A stretch of DNA of 16,304 nucleotides from Fidelibacterota bacterium (GCA_016936335.1 JAFGXZ010000362.1:1-16304), one strand, 5' to 3'; shown: positions 7,771 through 15,036, counted from the stretch's first letter. Notes: generated from the letters alone by a model not told the origin. Translations and numbers: made by a program.

Positions 7771-8519
7771 ATGAAAACGTGATTCGAATTGTACTTATGC
7801 TTGTTATTCCCTTCGTTATATTAGCTCAGAATGCCGATAGTAGTCGAGTGAAAATCAATAAAGACTTTATGTATGATTTAGGGATTAAGATTGAGCCAGC
7901 GAGGGAGTCTGCCCCCCTTAAAGGCATTGGCGTTGCTAACCCAAGTTTGGTTCACGTACAGAACCAGATAGACTCCCTCTCTTTGGCTTTTTCTCAATTC
8001 TTTGATAAAACGAAAATACAGATGCAGACTTTACGGCGGATTGTCGATTCACTGGAAGTGGAAAACCAGCGACTTAAACACCAGGTATTCCGGTCACCCT
8101 ATGCAGCACTGGGGAATCCCCGGGTGATTTATTCGAAAAAAGAGGGTGAGCGGTTTTTTCAGAAGGGCAATAATGCCTATCTGGCGAAGAATTATCCGAT
8201 TGCAGTGGATTATTTTGTCAAGTGTATCGATAGTGATCTGCCGGGTGCGCAGATCGGTGACGCCTATTTCTGGATCGGCAATTGTTATATCCATTTGAAG
8301 GATGAATATCTGGCGCTGGAATATCTGAAAAAAGTAATGGAATATCCCCTTTGTGAAAATCTGGATGACGCACTTTTTCTGTCAGCGGTTACCTATCGAA
8401 AGATAGGCAATAAAGAAATGGCGACGACTTTTTTGAAACGGCTTCTCAGAAGATTTCCGGAAGGCCAGATGGCAAAGCTGGCGGATCTGGAGCTGAAGCG
8501 ATTGGGTACCATGGATTGA
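7767..8519 (+). CDS. Second periplasmic coiled-coil/TPR protein, CpoB-like
   Basis: A 250-residue exported protein with the same order of parts as its upstream neighbour: signal peptide ending I-L-A (18-20) before Q21, a predicted helical or coiled-coil segment (about 61-107), then TPR-type repeats (126-246). The repeats include F-F-Q-K-G-N-N-A-Y, then A-Y-F-W-I-G-N-C-Y (166-174) and L-F-L-S-A-V-T-Y (203-210). The sequence identity between the two looks low, so any duplication is old. The start is TTG at 7767, overlapping the previous stop by four bases (TTGA), which suggests coupled translation. GTG at 7779 is the alternative, but it would cut into the signal peptide's N-terminal region. TPRs imply protein binding; the partner may be one of the other coiled-coil proteins of this block. 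Confidence 0.7.
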   Translation: MNENVIRIVLMLVIPFVILAQNADSSRVKINKDFMYDLGIKIEPARESAPLKGIGVANPSLVHVQNQIDSLSLAFSQFFDKTKIQMQTLRRIVDSLEVENQRLKHQVFRSPYAALGNPRVIYSKKEGERFFQKGNNAYLAKNYPIAVDYFVKCIDSDLPGAQIGDAYFWIGNCYIHLKDEYLALEYLKKVMEYPLCENLDDALFLSAVTYRKIGNKEMATTFLKRLLRRFPEGQMAKLADLELKRLGTMD

Positions 8520-8541
8520 GACCAAAACGGAGTATGAATTA

Positions 8542-9882
8542 ATGATAAAACGTGGTTATATCCTGATTGTAATATGTGTGATGTTATCTGTTTCCCTTTC
8601 CGGACAGATCACCCGGGTAGCGTTTACAAAACCGGGTTTCATGATGAAAATACCGACAAGCAGTATTTACAGAACCCCCTATGTTTTTCGAACCGGTATC
8701 AGCACGGATATCTATGGATTCGTGGACACATTGATCACCCGGGGTGTATTTTTCGAGACGGATCTGTCAAATACATTTAAAGTCGGGATTACTTCAATTC
8801 AAGGACTTGGCGCCAGTCCGCCGGTTGAATTCGGCCTACATTTTCAAAAACGCCTGTTTGTTTACGGCGATATCAGTTTTTCGGCAGGAGTTCATGATCT
8901 GGTTCTGAAGCAGGGGGACAAGGAATTGAATATCGATACAAAGACTCTGTCTTTGTTTGGTGTGATCAGTAATGAGAAACAGTTCGAAAACAGCAATTTA
9001 TATACGTATATGGGCTTTGGTACCGGGGGTCTGGCAACCGGGTTCGGCAGTGATTCAGCAACCAGTGCGGGAGTATTTGCCGGAGTTCTGCTGCATACCA
9101 GCATCATGGCCGATCGGGGCGGGATCGAGTTTATTGGCGAATTTGACGGTGGTGGTATCAATGCCGGTGTCCGGATACCGTTCACCAAGGATTATAATTT
9201 AACACTGGGCGTCAATAACCTGGTTAAACTCTATAACTTTGCTGCTGAAGATTTCAGTCTTGCGACGGTTCGGGATTACCCGAGCCTGAATATTGGCCTG
9301 GACTTTCGGATTCCCCGGGTAAAACCGGAAAGTGCCCGGCGTCGCCGTTTAGAGGGCATGGTAGATGAAGAAACGCAACTGATCCTGGACATGGAAGAAC
9401 AATTTGCGACAAAGCTGGATTCCACTCTGAAAGCCGCTGACTACGAGATTGCAAAGCTCAAAGATTCCCTGAAAGTTTATGAATCTGAAATAAAGTATTT
9501 GACCAGTGAGGTTGCCCAATTGCGACAGAAAACGGCGGTACTGGAAGATTCGGTGCGTTCGGCTAAATTGGCCAAACATGCCATGGAACAGAATATTAAT
9601 ATGGCCTTAAAACACCTTTCCAGATCACTGCGGTATTTTTATGCCGGTGATTATCGTGAAGCGCTGCAGGAAGTTGAGGCCGCAATAGACCTGAATTCAA
9701 ATCTGGCGCTGGCATATGCCCGTCGCGGTTCTATTTACTACAAACTGGGTGATATTGACAGAGCGACGATCAACTGGAATCTGGCGCTACGGATTGACCC
9801 GGAATACGATGATGTTCGGAATATCCTAAGAGCTTTGAATGAAAACCGTTTACGGAGCGCAGGATCAAGCCAAAAGGAATAA
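8542..9882 (+). CDS. Outer-membrane beta-barrel / coiled-coil / TPR fusion protein
   Basis: A 446-residue exported protein in three parts. The signal peptide is residues 1-21, ending near S-L-S-G. Residues 23-257 are Gly/aromatic-rich with alternating beta strands, such as L-F-V-Y-G-D-I-S-F-S (105-114), Y-T-Y-M-G-F-G (154-160) and L-N-I-G-L-D-F-R-I (249-257). This resembles a small outer-membrane barrel, and the last strand ends in the barrel-like alternating pattern. A basic stretch R-R-R-R (267-270, with Ala just before) leads into a coiled coil (about 275-345). The C-terminal TPR segment (352-433) includes Y-F-Y-A-G-D-Y-R-E-A-L and A-Y-A-R-R-G-S-I-Y-Y. If the barrel sits in the outer membrane, the coiled coil and TPRs would reach into the periplasm. 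The stop is 11 bases before motA. No family name is recognised. ATG 8542 has GGAG at 8529-8532 and a clean signal peptide. Confidence 0.7.
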   Translation: MIKRGYILIVICVMLSVSLSGQITRVAFTKPGFMMKIPTSSIYRTPYVFRTGISTDIYGFVDTLITRGVFFETDLSNTFKVGITSIQGLGASPPVEFGLHFQKRLFVYGDISFSAGVHDLVLKQGDKELNIDTKTLSLFGVISNEKQFENSNLYTYMGFGTGGLATGFGSDSATSAGVFAGVLLHTSIMADRGGIEFIGEFDGGGINAGVRIPFTKDYNLTLGVNNLVKLYNFAAEDFSLATVRDYPSLNIGLDFRIPRVKPESARRRRLEGMVDEETQLILDMEEQFATKLDSTLKAADYEIAKLKDSLKVYESEIKYLTSEVAQLRQKTAVLEDSVRSAKLAKHAMEQNINMALKHLSRSLRYFYAGDYREALQEVEAAIDLNSNLALAYARRGSIYYKLGDIDRATINWNLALRIDPEYDDVRNILRALNENRLRSAGSSQKE

Positions 9883-9893
9883 AGGATTAATTT

Positions 9894-10682
9894 ATGGATA
9901 TTGCAAGTCTATTGGGTATTTTTGCCGGTATTGGTCTGATTGTACTAGGAATTTATCAATTAACTCCCAATTTTATTGTATTTGTCAGTTATTCCAGTTT
10001 TTTAATTGTCGCCGGCGGTTCATTCGCCGCGACTCTATTGAGTTTTTCCTTACAGGATGTGTTTGGATTGTTGCGTTCGACGATTGCCGTATTTAAAACA
10101 CAGAAAATCAATATGCCGGCTGAAGTCGAAGCGATTGTGGAACTGGCGCCGATTGCCCGCAAAAGCATGCAGGAACTGGAAAAATCCCTAGGCAGCGTGA
10201 ATAATTTCTTCCTTCGTGATGGTCTCCAGATGGTCGTGGATGGCTATAATCCCGACGAAATCCGGGAGATTTTAGAAACTCGGATTGAGAACCGGATATT
10301 GCGGGAAAAAGGCGAAGCCAATGTTTTGCGAACCATGGGAAAATACGCACCGGCCTTTGGGATGATCGGAACCCTGATCGGTCTGGTGGTGATGCTTTAT
10401 GGCATGGCCGATATGGCTGGTGGTGGCGATGATCCGATGTCAGTGCTGGGGGCAGGAATGGGCGCTGCCTTAATCACTACGTTTTACGGAACAATTTTGG
10501 CGAATATGTTTTTTAATCCGATGGCTGAGAAATTTGAAACCAGGATTAAAAAACAAACAACCATGCAACAGATGTTGATAGAAGGCGCATTATTGATTCA
10601 TGCCCGTAAGCACCCGTTGATTGTCCGGGAAAAACTGAACTCCTATTTGAGACCTCGCGACTGGAAAAAACCCGAGGAATAA
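9894..10682 (+). CDS. motA: MotA, motor stator proton/sodium channel subunit
   Basis: A 262-residue inner-membrane protein of usual MotA length. In flagella MotA5-MotB2 couples ion flow to rotation against FliG. Four membrane helices are visible: about 4-21, 29-50, 152-171 and 186-206. The cytoplasmic loop (about 60-148) includes I-A-R-K-S-M-Q-E-L-E (87-96) and D-G-L-Q-M-V-V-D-G (109-117). The hallmark G-K-Y-A-P-A-F-G-M-I-G-T-L-I-G-L (149-164) holds P153, at the place of E. coli P173. T-T-F-Y-G-T-I-L-A-N (195-204) in helix 4 is also typical. The type is the MotA/LafT-like group rather than TolQ/ExbB. ATG 9894 has AAAGGA (9881-9886) seven bases upstream. motB follows after six bases. The ion (proton or sodium) cannot be assigned. 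Confidence 0.95.
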   Translation: MDIASLLGIFAGIGLIVLGIYQLTPNFIVFVSYSSFLIVAGGSFAATLLSFSLQDVFGLLRSTIAVFKTQKINMPAEVEAIVELAPIARKSMQELEKSLGSVNNFFLRDGLQMVVDGYNPDEIREILETRIENRILREKGEANVLRTMGKYAPAFGMIGTLIGLVVMLYGMADMAGGGDDPMSVLGAGMGAALITTFYGTILANMFFNPMAEKFETRIKKQTTMQQMLIEGALLIHARKHPLIVREKLNSYLRPRDWKKPEE

Positions 10683-10688
10683 GGTTTT

Positions 10689-11375
10689 ATGGCCGAAGAA
10701 GTCAAACGAAAAAAGAAGAACTTGCAAGAAGACGTAGTCGGCGAAGAAGCAGAACCGTGGTTATTGACCTACGGTGATATGATGACGCTGCTGATGACAT
10801 TCTTTGTCCTGCTCTTTTCCATGTCCACCATCGATCCGGTCAAACTGGAGCAGTTTAGTGATTCTGTAGGGCAAGCCCTGGGGAAAAAGACCAAAGCCAA
10901 AAAGTATTCTCTGGCGGAAATTTACACCGATGTCGTTAAAGTCATTGAAGATGAAAATTTGCAGGACCAGATTCAGGTGGAAACCAGCGAGCGGGGGGTG
11001 GCCATTAAGATTCCCAGTGAGATATCCTTTGGTGTCGGCAGTGCCGATCTGAATCCCCGCATCTATTCGATTTTAAATAAGTTTGAAGATATGATGAAGA
11101 AATCAACCTATCCGATCGCCATTGAAGGGCACACCGATAACATACCCATGCGTTCGGCCATGTTTCCATCGAACTGGGAATTGTCAACCTCCCGGGCGGC
11201 TCAGGTAGTGCGTTACTACATTGCCCGTGGTGTTCCACCCGAGCGATTCCAGGCAATCGGATATGCCGACACACGGCCACGTGCCCCCGGGGCGACCATT
11301 GGTGAAGCCAACTCGAGCCCGGATCGAATGGCTATGAACCGGCGGGTTGAAATATTCTTTCTGACAATCCAATAA
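10689..11375 (+). CDS. motB: MotB, motor stator subunit with peptidoglycan-binding OmpA domain
   Basis: A 228-residue protein, somewhat short for MotB. The basic cytoplasmic N-terminus leads to W-L-L-T-Y-G-D-M-M-T (24-33), whose D30 is the ion-carrying Asp (E. coli D32). The rest of the single membrane helix ends near residue 46. A plug/linker (47-95) is followed by the OmpA-like domain (about 112-226): I-E-G-H-T-D-N (145-151), N-W-E-L-S-T-S-R-A (162-170) and N-R-R-V-E-I-F-F (217-224). D150 and R169 are the residues that normally contact diaminopimelate of peptidoglycan. All signatures of a working stator anchor are present. motA lies six bases upstream and the FliF-like gene 15 bases downstream. 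GAGGA at 10674-10678 or AAGG at 10681-10684 serves as ribosome-binding site. Confidence 0.95.
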   Translation: MAEEVKRKKKNLQEDVVGEEAEPWLLTYGDMMTLLMTFFVLLFSMSTIDPVKLEQFSDSVGQALGKKTKAKKYSLAEIYTDVVKVIEDENLQDQIQVETSERGVAIKIPSEISFGVGSADLNPRIYSILNKFEDMMKKSTYPIAIEGHTDNIPMRSAMFPSNWELSTSRAAQVVRYYIARGVPPERFQAIGYADTRPRAPGATIGEANSSPDRMAMNRRVEIFFLTIQ

Positions 11376-11390
11376 ATTAGGAGAAGTGCG

Positions 11391-12863
11391 ATGCTCAATA
11401 GTCGGAGAAGTATTAATAAATGGGTACTTATTGGTGTGATCCTGCTTCTGGCAGTTACAGGGACTCCAGCTCAGGACAACCAGATATCCTACCTGTCACA
11501 AAAATTAATGCTGGAAAACAGTCTTCGGGAGCGTATTACCGATGCCCTGGATAAACTTCTTGATGATATCAAATTTGTTGTGGACGTTGCCGTTGAAATA
11601 GAATTTACGGCCCCGGAACAGACGGAAATTGTCTATGAAACTCCCAAAGAAAGCATTCGTCAGGCTCCGGTCAGCAGCACGCCTCCGCCGGTATCGTCAA
11701 CAACTGAAGACAAAGCAAAAAGCGAGTCCGCGAAAAGCCGCTCTTCAGACCTGGGATTGCCGTTGCCCGGTTTTGAAACTCCTGAAGATATGGTTCGTGA
11801 GGAACTGGTAACTGCTACGCCCACTCTTCAGGAAGGTCCACCAGCCAAGTCGGAAACAGCAGTGCCTGAAGCAACCCCGGATCTGGTCCGACAGGAACCG
11901 ACGCGGGTTACCAAACAGGTTCAGGGCTCATCGATGGCCATACCAAGGATTAAACGTCAGCAGGTCAATATCATTATGGAAGATGGGGTGACCCCCGAAA
12001 TAATTGAGAATGTTCGCCAGGTTGTTTCCATCGCATCCCACTATGATCGGGCCCGGGGCGATATCATCAGCGTCATGACCACTAATTTTAAAAAGCGCGA
12101 TGATCAGGATGCTGCCGAAGCGATAATCTTGAAAAATATTGCTGAAAAAATAGATGATCTGGAACGCCGTCAGCAGAACGCGGAACACATGACAAAGATT
12201 GAACAGCAAAAGCGGGCTGAACGTCAAGCCGTAGTCCGGGATTCCTTGCGAATGCAGGAATTGCGTCAACAGATTGCCGATCTGCAGACCCAGCTTAATG
12301 CACCTCAAATTTCAGAGGACCAGCGGGAACAGACCCGGGCCTTGGCCAATGCCCGGGAAACAGAACTGTTCAACCTTAAAGAACAGTTGCGGGAAAGTAA
12401 CCGCCGGCTCCAGGATCTTGAAATGAGCGCCATGGAAACATCGCCACCGGGATTTGCTGCCCGTATGGACAATCTGGGATTGTACATTATTCTGGCCCTG
12501 TTTGCTCTGGCATTATTAATTCTATTGATAATATTACTTGTCAACCGGCGTACTCATCAAAAACGGCAAGAAATGGAATGGGGCTACGGAACAAAGGTGC
12601 CCATGGGCCCGCGTCCTCAACCTGTGGCACCACAGGCAGTTACCCCGGTTCCCGCTCCGACAGCACCCCCGGCAACTCCTCCGCCAGCTGCTGAACCGGC
12701 TGCGGCCACCCCGGTTGATACTACCGCGTTAAGAGAGGAGATGAAGGGTATCCGGCAATCGGTGATTTCAATGAGTGTAGGTCAGCCGGATACAGCATCG
12801 CGAGTCATTAATGAGTGGTTAGGGCAAACAAAACAAGCCGAAGAGAGCGAATCGGAATTCTAA
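11391..12863 (+). CDS. Remodelled FliF-like rotor-ring protein (RBM3, coiled coil, TM2, FliG-binding tail)
   Basis: A 490-residue protein recognised as FliF-like by three segments. First, an RBM3-like half (34-82), with E-N-S-L-R-E-R-I (42-49) and V-D-V-A-V-E-I-E-F (64-72), corresponding to the FliF E-x-x-L-x-x-R-I...V-x-V-x-x-D-F pattern. Second, the other half (184-235), with the strong motif Y-D-R-A-R-G-D-I-I-S-V (218-228). Third, a membrane helix (363-384) followed by a tail D-T-A-S-R-V-I-N-E-W-L (467-477) like the FliG-binding end of FliF. Between the halves lies a Pro/Ser/Thr-rich insertion (85-180) where the beta-collar normally sits. RBM1 and RBM2 are not visible; the N-terminus is a signal peptide or anchor (11-27). 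A coiled coil of about 110 residues (238-346) separates RBM3 from the membrane. A Pro/Ala linker (403-442) precedes the tail. ATG 11391 has AGGAGA at 11379-11384. fliG follows directly. Confidence 0.75.
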   Translation: MLNSRRSINKWVLIGVILLLAVTGTPAQDNQISYLSQKLMLENSLRERITDALDKLLDDIKFVVDVAVEIEFTAPEQTEIVYETPKESIRQAPVSSTPPPVSSTTEDKAKSESAKSRSSDLGLPLPGFETPEDMVREELVTATPTLQEGPPAKSETAVPEATPDLVRQEPTRVTKQVQGSSMAIPRIKRQQVNIIMEDGVTPEIIENVRQVVSIASHYDRARGDIISVMTTNFKKRDDQDAAEAIILKNIAEKIDDLERRQQNAEHMTKIEQQKRAERQAVVRDSLRMQELRQQIADLQTQLNAPQISEDQREQTRALANARETELFNLKEQLRESNRRLQDLEMSAMETSPPGFAARMDNLGLYIILALFALALLILLIILLVNRRTHQKRQEMEWGYGTKVPMGPRPQPVAPQAVTPVPAPTAPPATPPPAAEPAAATPVDTTALREEMKGIRQSVISMSVGQPDTASRVINEWLGQTKQAEESESEF

Positions 12864-12877
12864 GGAGGAAGAAAAAG

Positions 12878-13810
12878 ATGGTGGATTTTAAAAATCTCGA
12901 CGGTTTAGATAAAGTCGCAATTCTGTTTAAATCTCTAGGTAACAACCTGGCTCTGCAGCTCTTCAAGGGAATGTCCAAGGAGCAGATTCAGAAAGTCCGT
13001 CAGCGGATGAGTTCGATAAACACAATTCCCTTTGCAGTTAAAAAAGAAATTCTGGAAGAATTCTACTTCAGTTTTGTATCGGAAAAATTTACCCCGGCCA
13101 CGGAAGAGACCAAAAAGCCCTTCGAGTTTTTGATCAGACTGACGAATGAGCAGGTGATATATCTGATTGCGACGGAAACTCCCCGGATTATGGCCCTGGC
13201 AATCGCCCAGCTGCCCACGGAACGCCAGGTTGCCGTTCTCCAAGCCCTTGATCCGACGGTACAGCCCCGGGTAATTACCGAAATTGGTCAACTGGGTTTT
13301 ATTCCTTTGGAGGGTGTCGTCAGTATTGCCAACGAATTGAAAGAGAAAGCGGCATTTATTCCGCGGGCCTCGGAATTTAATCGTGGTGGCGGTGAGAACC
13401 TGGCCGGAATACTCAGCCAGATGCGCCCGAAGGATGAAAAACGGTTTTTGGAGCATCTTGAAAAAGAGGCGCCCGATATCGTCCAGGAGGTAAAACGCCA
13501 CTATTTCAGTTTTGAGGATTTACCGAAACTGCCTCACGATGTTTTGTCCGATGTGCTGAAATCCGTGGAAGCATCGGAAGTGGCCTATGCGCTGAAAGGG
13601 CAATCTGAGGAAATCAAGGAACTCTTCATCAATTCTTTGCCCCAGCGGACCCAGATTATTCTGGAGGATGAAATGGAGCTACTGGAGGGTCCGCAACCCC
13701 GCCGGAAAGTGGAATCAGCTCAGAAATCCATTGTCGATAAGGTCCGGGAACTCGAAAAAGAGGGTCGCTTTCGTCTGGAAGATTTCATGGAAGCCGATTT
13801 TATCGAATAG
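12878..13810 (+). CDS. fliG: FliG, rotor torque-ring protein
   Basis: A 310-residue cytoplasmic protein, near the usual 330-345. FliG forms the ring that binds the FliF tail and is driven by MotA. N-domain: G-L-D-K-V-A-I-L-F-K-S-L-G (9-21). Middle domain: E-T-P-R-I-M-A-L-A-I-A-Q-L-P (100-113), where the usual E-H-P-Q reads E-T-P-R. The G-G-x-x-x-L-A-G-I-L stretch (170-179) precedes the C-domains, then Y-F-S-F-E-D-L (209-215) for the usual (M/V)-F-x-F-E-D. The C-terminal torque helix keeps the charged pattern: K240, R257, D264 and E265 fall at the spacing of E. coli K264, R281, D288 and D289. ATG 12878 is chosen because AAGGAGG (12862-12868) lies ten bases upstream and the conserved N-domain begins there; an earlier in-frame start at 12815 lies inside the FliF-like gene. 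A terminator follows 29 bases after the stop. Confidence 0.92.
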   Translation: MVDFKNLDGLDKVAILFKSLGNNLALQLFKGMSKEQIQKVRQRMSSINTIPFAVKKEILEEFYFSFVSEKFTPATEETKKPFEFLIRLTNEQVIYLIATETPRIMALAIAQLPTERQVAVLQALDPTVQPRVITEIGQLGFIPLEGVVSIANELKEKAAFIPRASEFNRGGGENLAGILSQMRPKDEKRFLEHLEKEAPDIVQEVKRHYFSFEDLPKLPHDVLSDVLKSVEASEVAYALKGQSEEIKELFINSLPQRTQIILEDEMELLEGPQPRRKVESAQKSIVDKVRELEKEGRFRLEDFMEADFIE

Positions 13811-13839
13811 AATATTTGACCATTGGAAAATCAGCCGTA

Positions 13840-13866
13840 AAAATGCCCCGAAATTTGGGGCATTTT
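13840..13866. terminator. Intrinsic terminator, probably bidirectional, closing the motor gene block
   Basis: AAAATGCCCC (13840-13849) and GGGGCATTTT (13857-13866) form a perfect ten-base-pair stem with a seven-base loop. The stem ends in A-tract and T-tract bases, so it can work on both strands. It lies 29 bases after fliG and 33 bases before the next start codon, and separates the two transcription units. Confidence 0.9.
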
Positions 13867-13899
13867 ACTAAGTATCCGTTAAATGAATTCAGTGAATCA

Positions 13900-15036
13900 A
13901 TGCCAAAACAACTTAAATATATATTATCCTTCGGGAGCCTGATCCTGCTCGTTCAGCTGCTTCCGGCTCAAACGGCGGCGTATCAGGAAGCGCGGATTCA
14001 GGACGCCCTCAAAGCCATGAACAATATGCAGCACGCACAGGCCTGCAGCCTGTTTATGGTGGTATCGCAGAATGAACCCTATCATCCCCTGGCCCCGTTT
14101 GGTGCCCTGGCCAATGAGTGGATATTCAACCAGGGTAAATACGGGTATGAAGCCGGTAATCGGGAATTGCTGAGAGACATTGAAGACTTGATCCTGGATT
14201 ATCGCCGGCGTCTTATTTTGGCTCCCGACAATCCGGACTTGAAATATTATATGGGGTTGACCAACGGTTTACGGGCACGGGTACTGCTGGCCGAGAAGGA
14301 CTGGCTGGGTGTTTTGGTCAGCGGATACCGCATTATCCGGAATTTTAAATCCGCCCTGAAAGGTAGCCCTGACAATCCCGATATTACCATCGCCTTTGGG
14401 GTGTTTAATTATTATGTTGGTCTGTCTTCGGGATTTATGCAGATTGCGTCGTGGATTATGCAGATTTCCGGATCCAAGGAGGATGGCTTGCAACAGATTG
14501 AGACCGCAGCCTTGCACGGAAACTACAGCCGCTATGAAGCCCGCAGCATTTTGGCGTATCTCGATCTCTATTTTGAAGCCGATTATGGTGAAGCCCGGCG
14601 CTGGCTGGATATGCTATTAACGGATTTTCCCGATAATCCATATTATAACTTTTTATATGCCGAATTGTGTATTCGGACGGAAAACCCGAACATTGAAGCC
14701 TACCTTTATAAAATTAATCAGCGATTGCCCGACCTGGATCCCTTTTTTAAGATAGAGTATATCCAACGCCTGCGACTTTTAGAGGGCAGTCAGGCACTGT
14801 TAATCGGTGATTTAGATCGGGCGGAAACCAAACTATTACAGTACCTGGATCAATTTGATTCTGAAATGGATTATGATCTGGTCAGCGCTTATTTACGGCT
14901 GGGGCAGGTCTACGATCTGCGAGGCCAGCGTCCGAAAGCGGTGAAAATGTATCAAAACGCTGTCAATCTGGACAATCGCAGCAGTGCGGTCCTCAGTGCC
15001 AGGAATTACTTGAGTAAACCCTATTCGGTGAAATAA
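13900..15036 (+). CDS. Secreted TPR-repeat protein of unknown function
   Basis: A 378-residue exported protein. Residues 5-20 are hydrophobic and the signal peptide ends L-L-P-A (20-23) before Q24. The mature part is all alpha-helical in pattern, with TPR-like repeats mainly toward the C-terminus: R-L-G-Q-V-Y-D-L-R-G-Q and A-V-K-M-Y-Q-N-A-V-N-L are the clearest. Earlier repeats are diverged (for example P-D-N-P-D-L-K-Y-Y-M-G-L). ATG 13900 is preferred because an upstream in-frame TTG at 13816 would put the terminator hairpin inside the coding region and bury the signal peptide. No convincing Shine-Dalgarno or promoter is visible in the 33 bases between terminator and start, so expression may depend on readthrough. 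No family name is recognised; it might be a further envelope partner of the motor block or unrelated. Confidence 0.75.
   Translation: MPKQLKYILSFGSLILLVQLLPAQTAAYQEARIQDALKAMNNMQHAQACSLFMVVSQNEPYHPLAPFGALANEWIFNQGKYGYEAGNRELLRDIEDLILDYRRRLILAPDNPDLKYYMGLTNGLRARVLLAEKDWLGVLVSGYRIIRNFKSALKGSPDNPDITIAFGVFNYYVGLSSGFMQIASWIMQISGSKEDGLQQIETAALHGNYSRYEARSILAYLDLYFEADYGEARRWLDMLLTDFPDNPYYNFLYAELCIRTENPNIEAYLYKINQRLPDLDPFFKIEYIQRLRLLEGSQALLIGDLDRAETKLLQYLDQFDSEMDYDLVSAYLRLGQVYDLRGQRPKAVKMYQNAVNLDNRSSAVLSARNYLSKPYSVK

Noticed and set aside
9894..11375. TolQ/TolR or ExbB/ExbD pair instead of MotA/MotB, suggested by the CpoB-like neighbours
   Set aside because: The first protein has four membrane helices and the MotA hallmark G-K-Y-A-P-A-F-G-M-I-G-T. 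The second carries the MotB Y-G-D motif and a C-terminal OmpA domain, which TolR and ExbD lack.
12815..12877. Upstream in-frame extension of fliG
   Set aside because: It overlaps the FliF-like coding end, is very basic and unlike FliG, and the AAGGAGG site fits only the ATG at 12878.
12935..13501. 188-codon open frame on the minus strand inside fliG
   Set aside because: It lies wholly antisense to a clearly recognised FliG and has no recognisable motif or ribosome-binding site; it is a by-product of codon use.
13816..13899. TTG-initiated N-terminal extension of the secreted TPR protein
   Set aside because: It would translate through the intrinsic terminator and place a non-signal segment ahead of a clear signal peptide.
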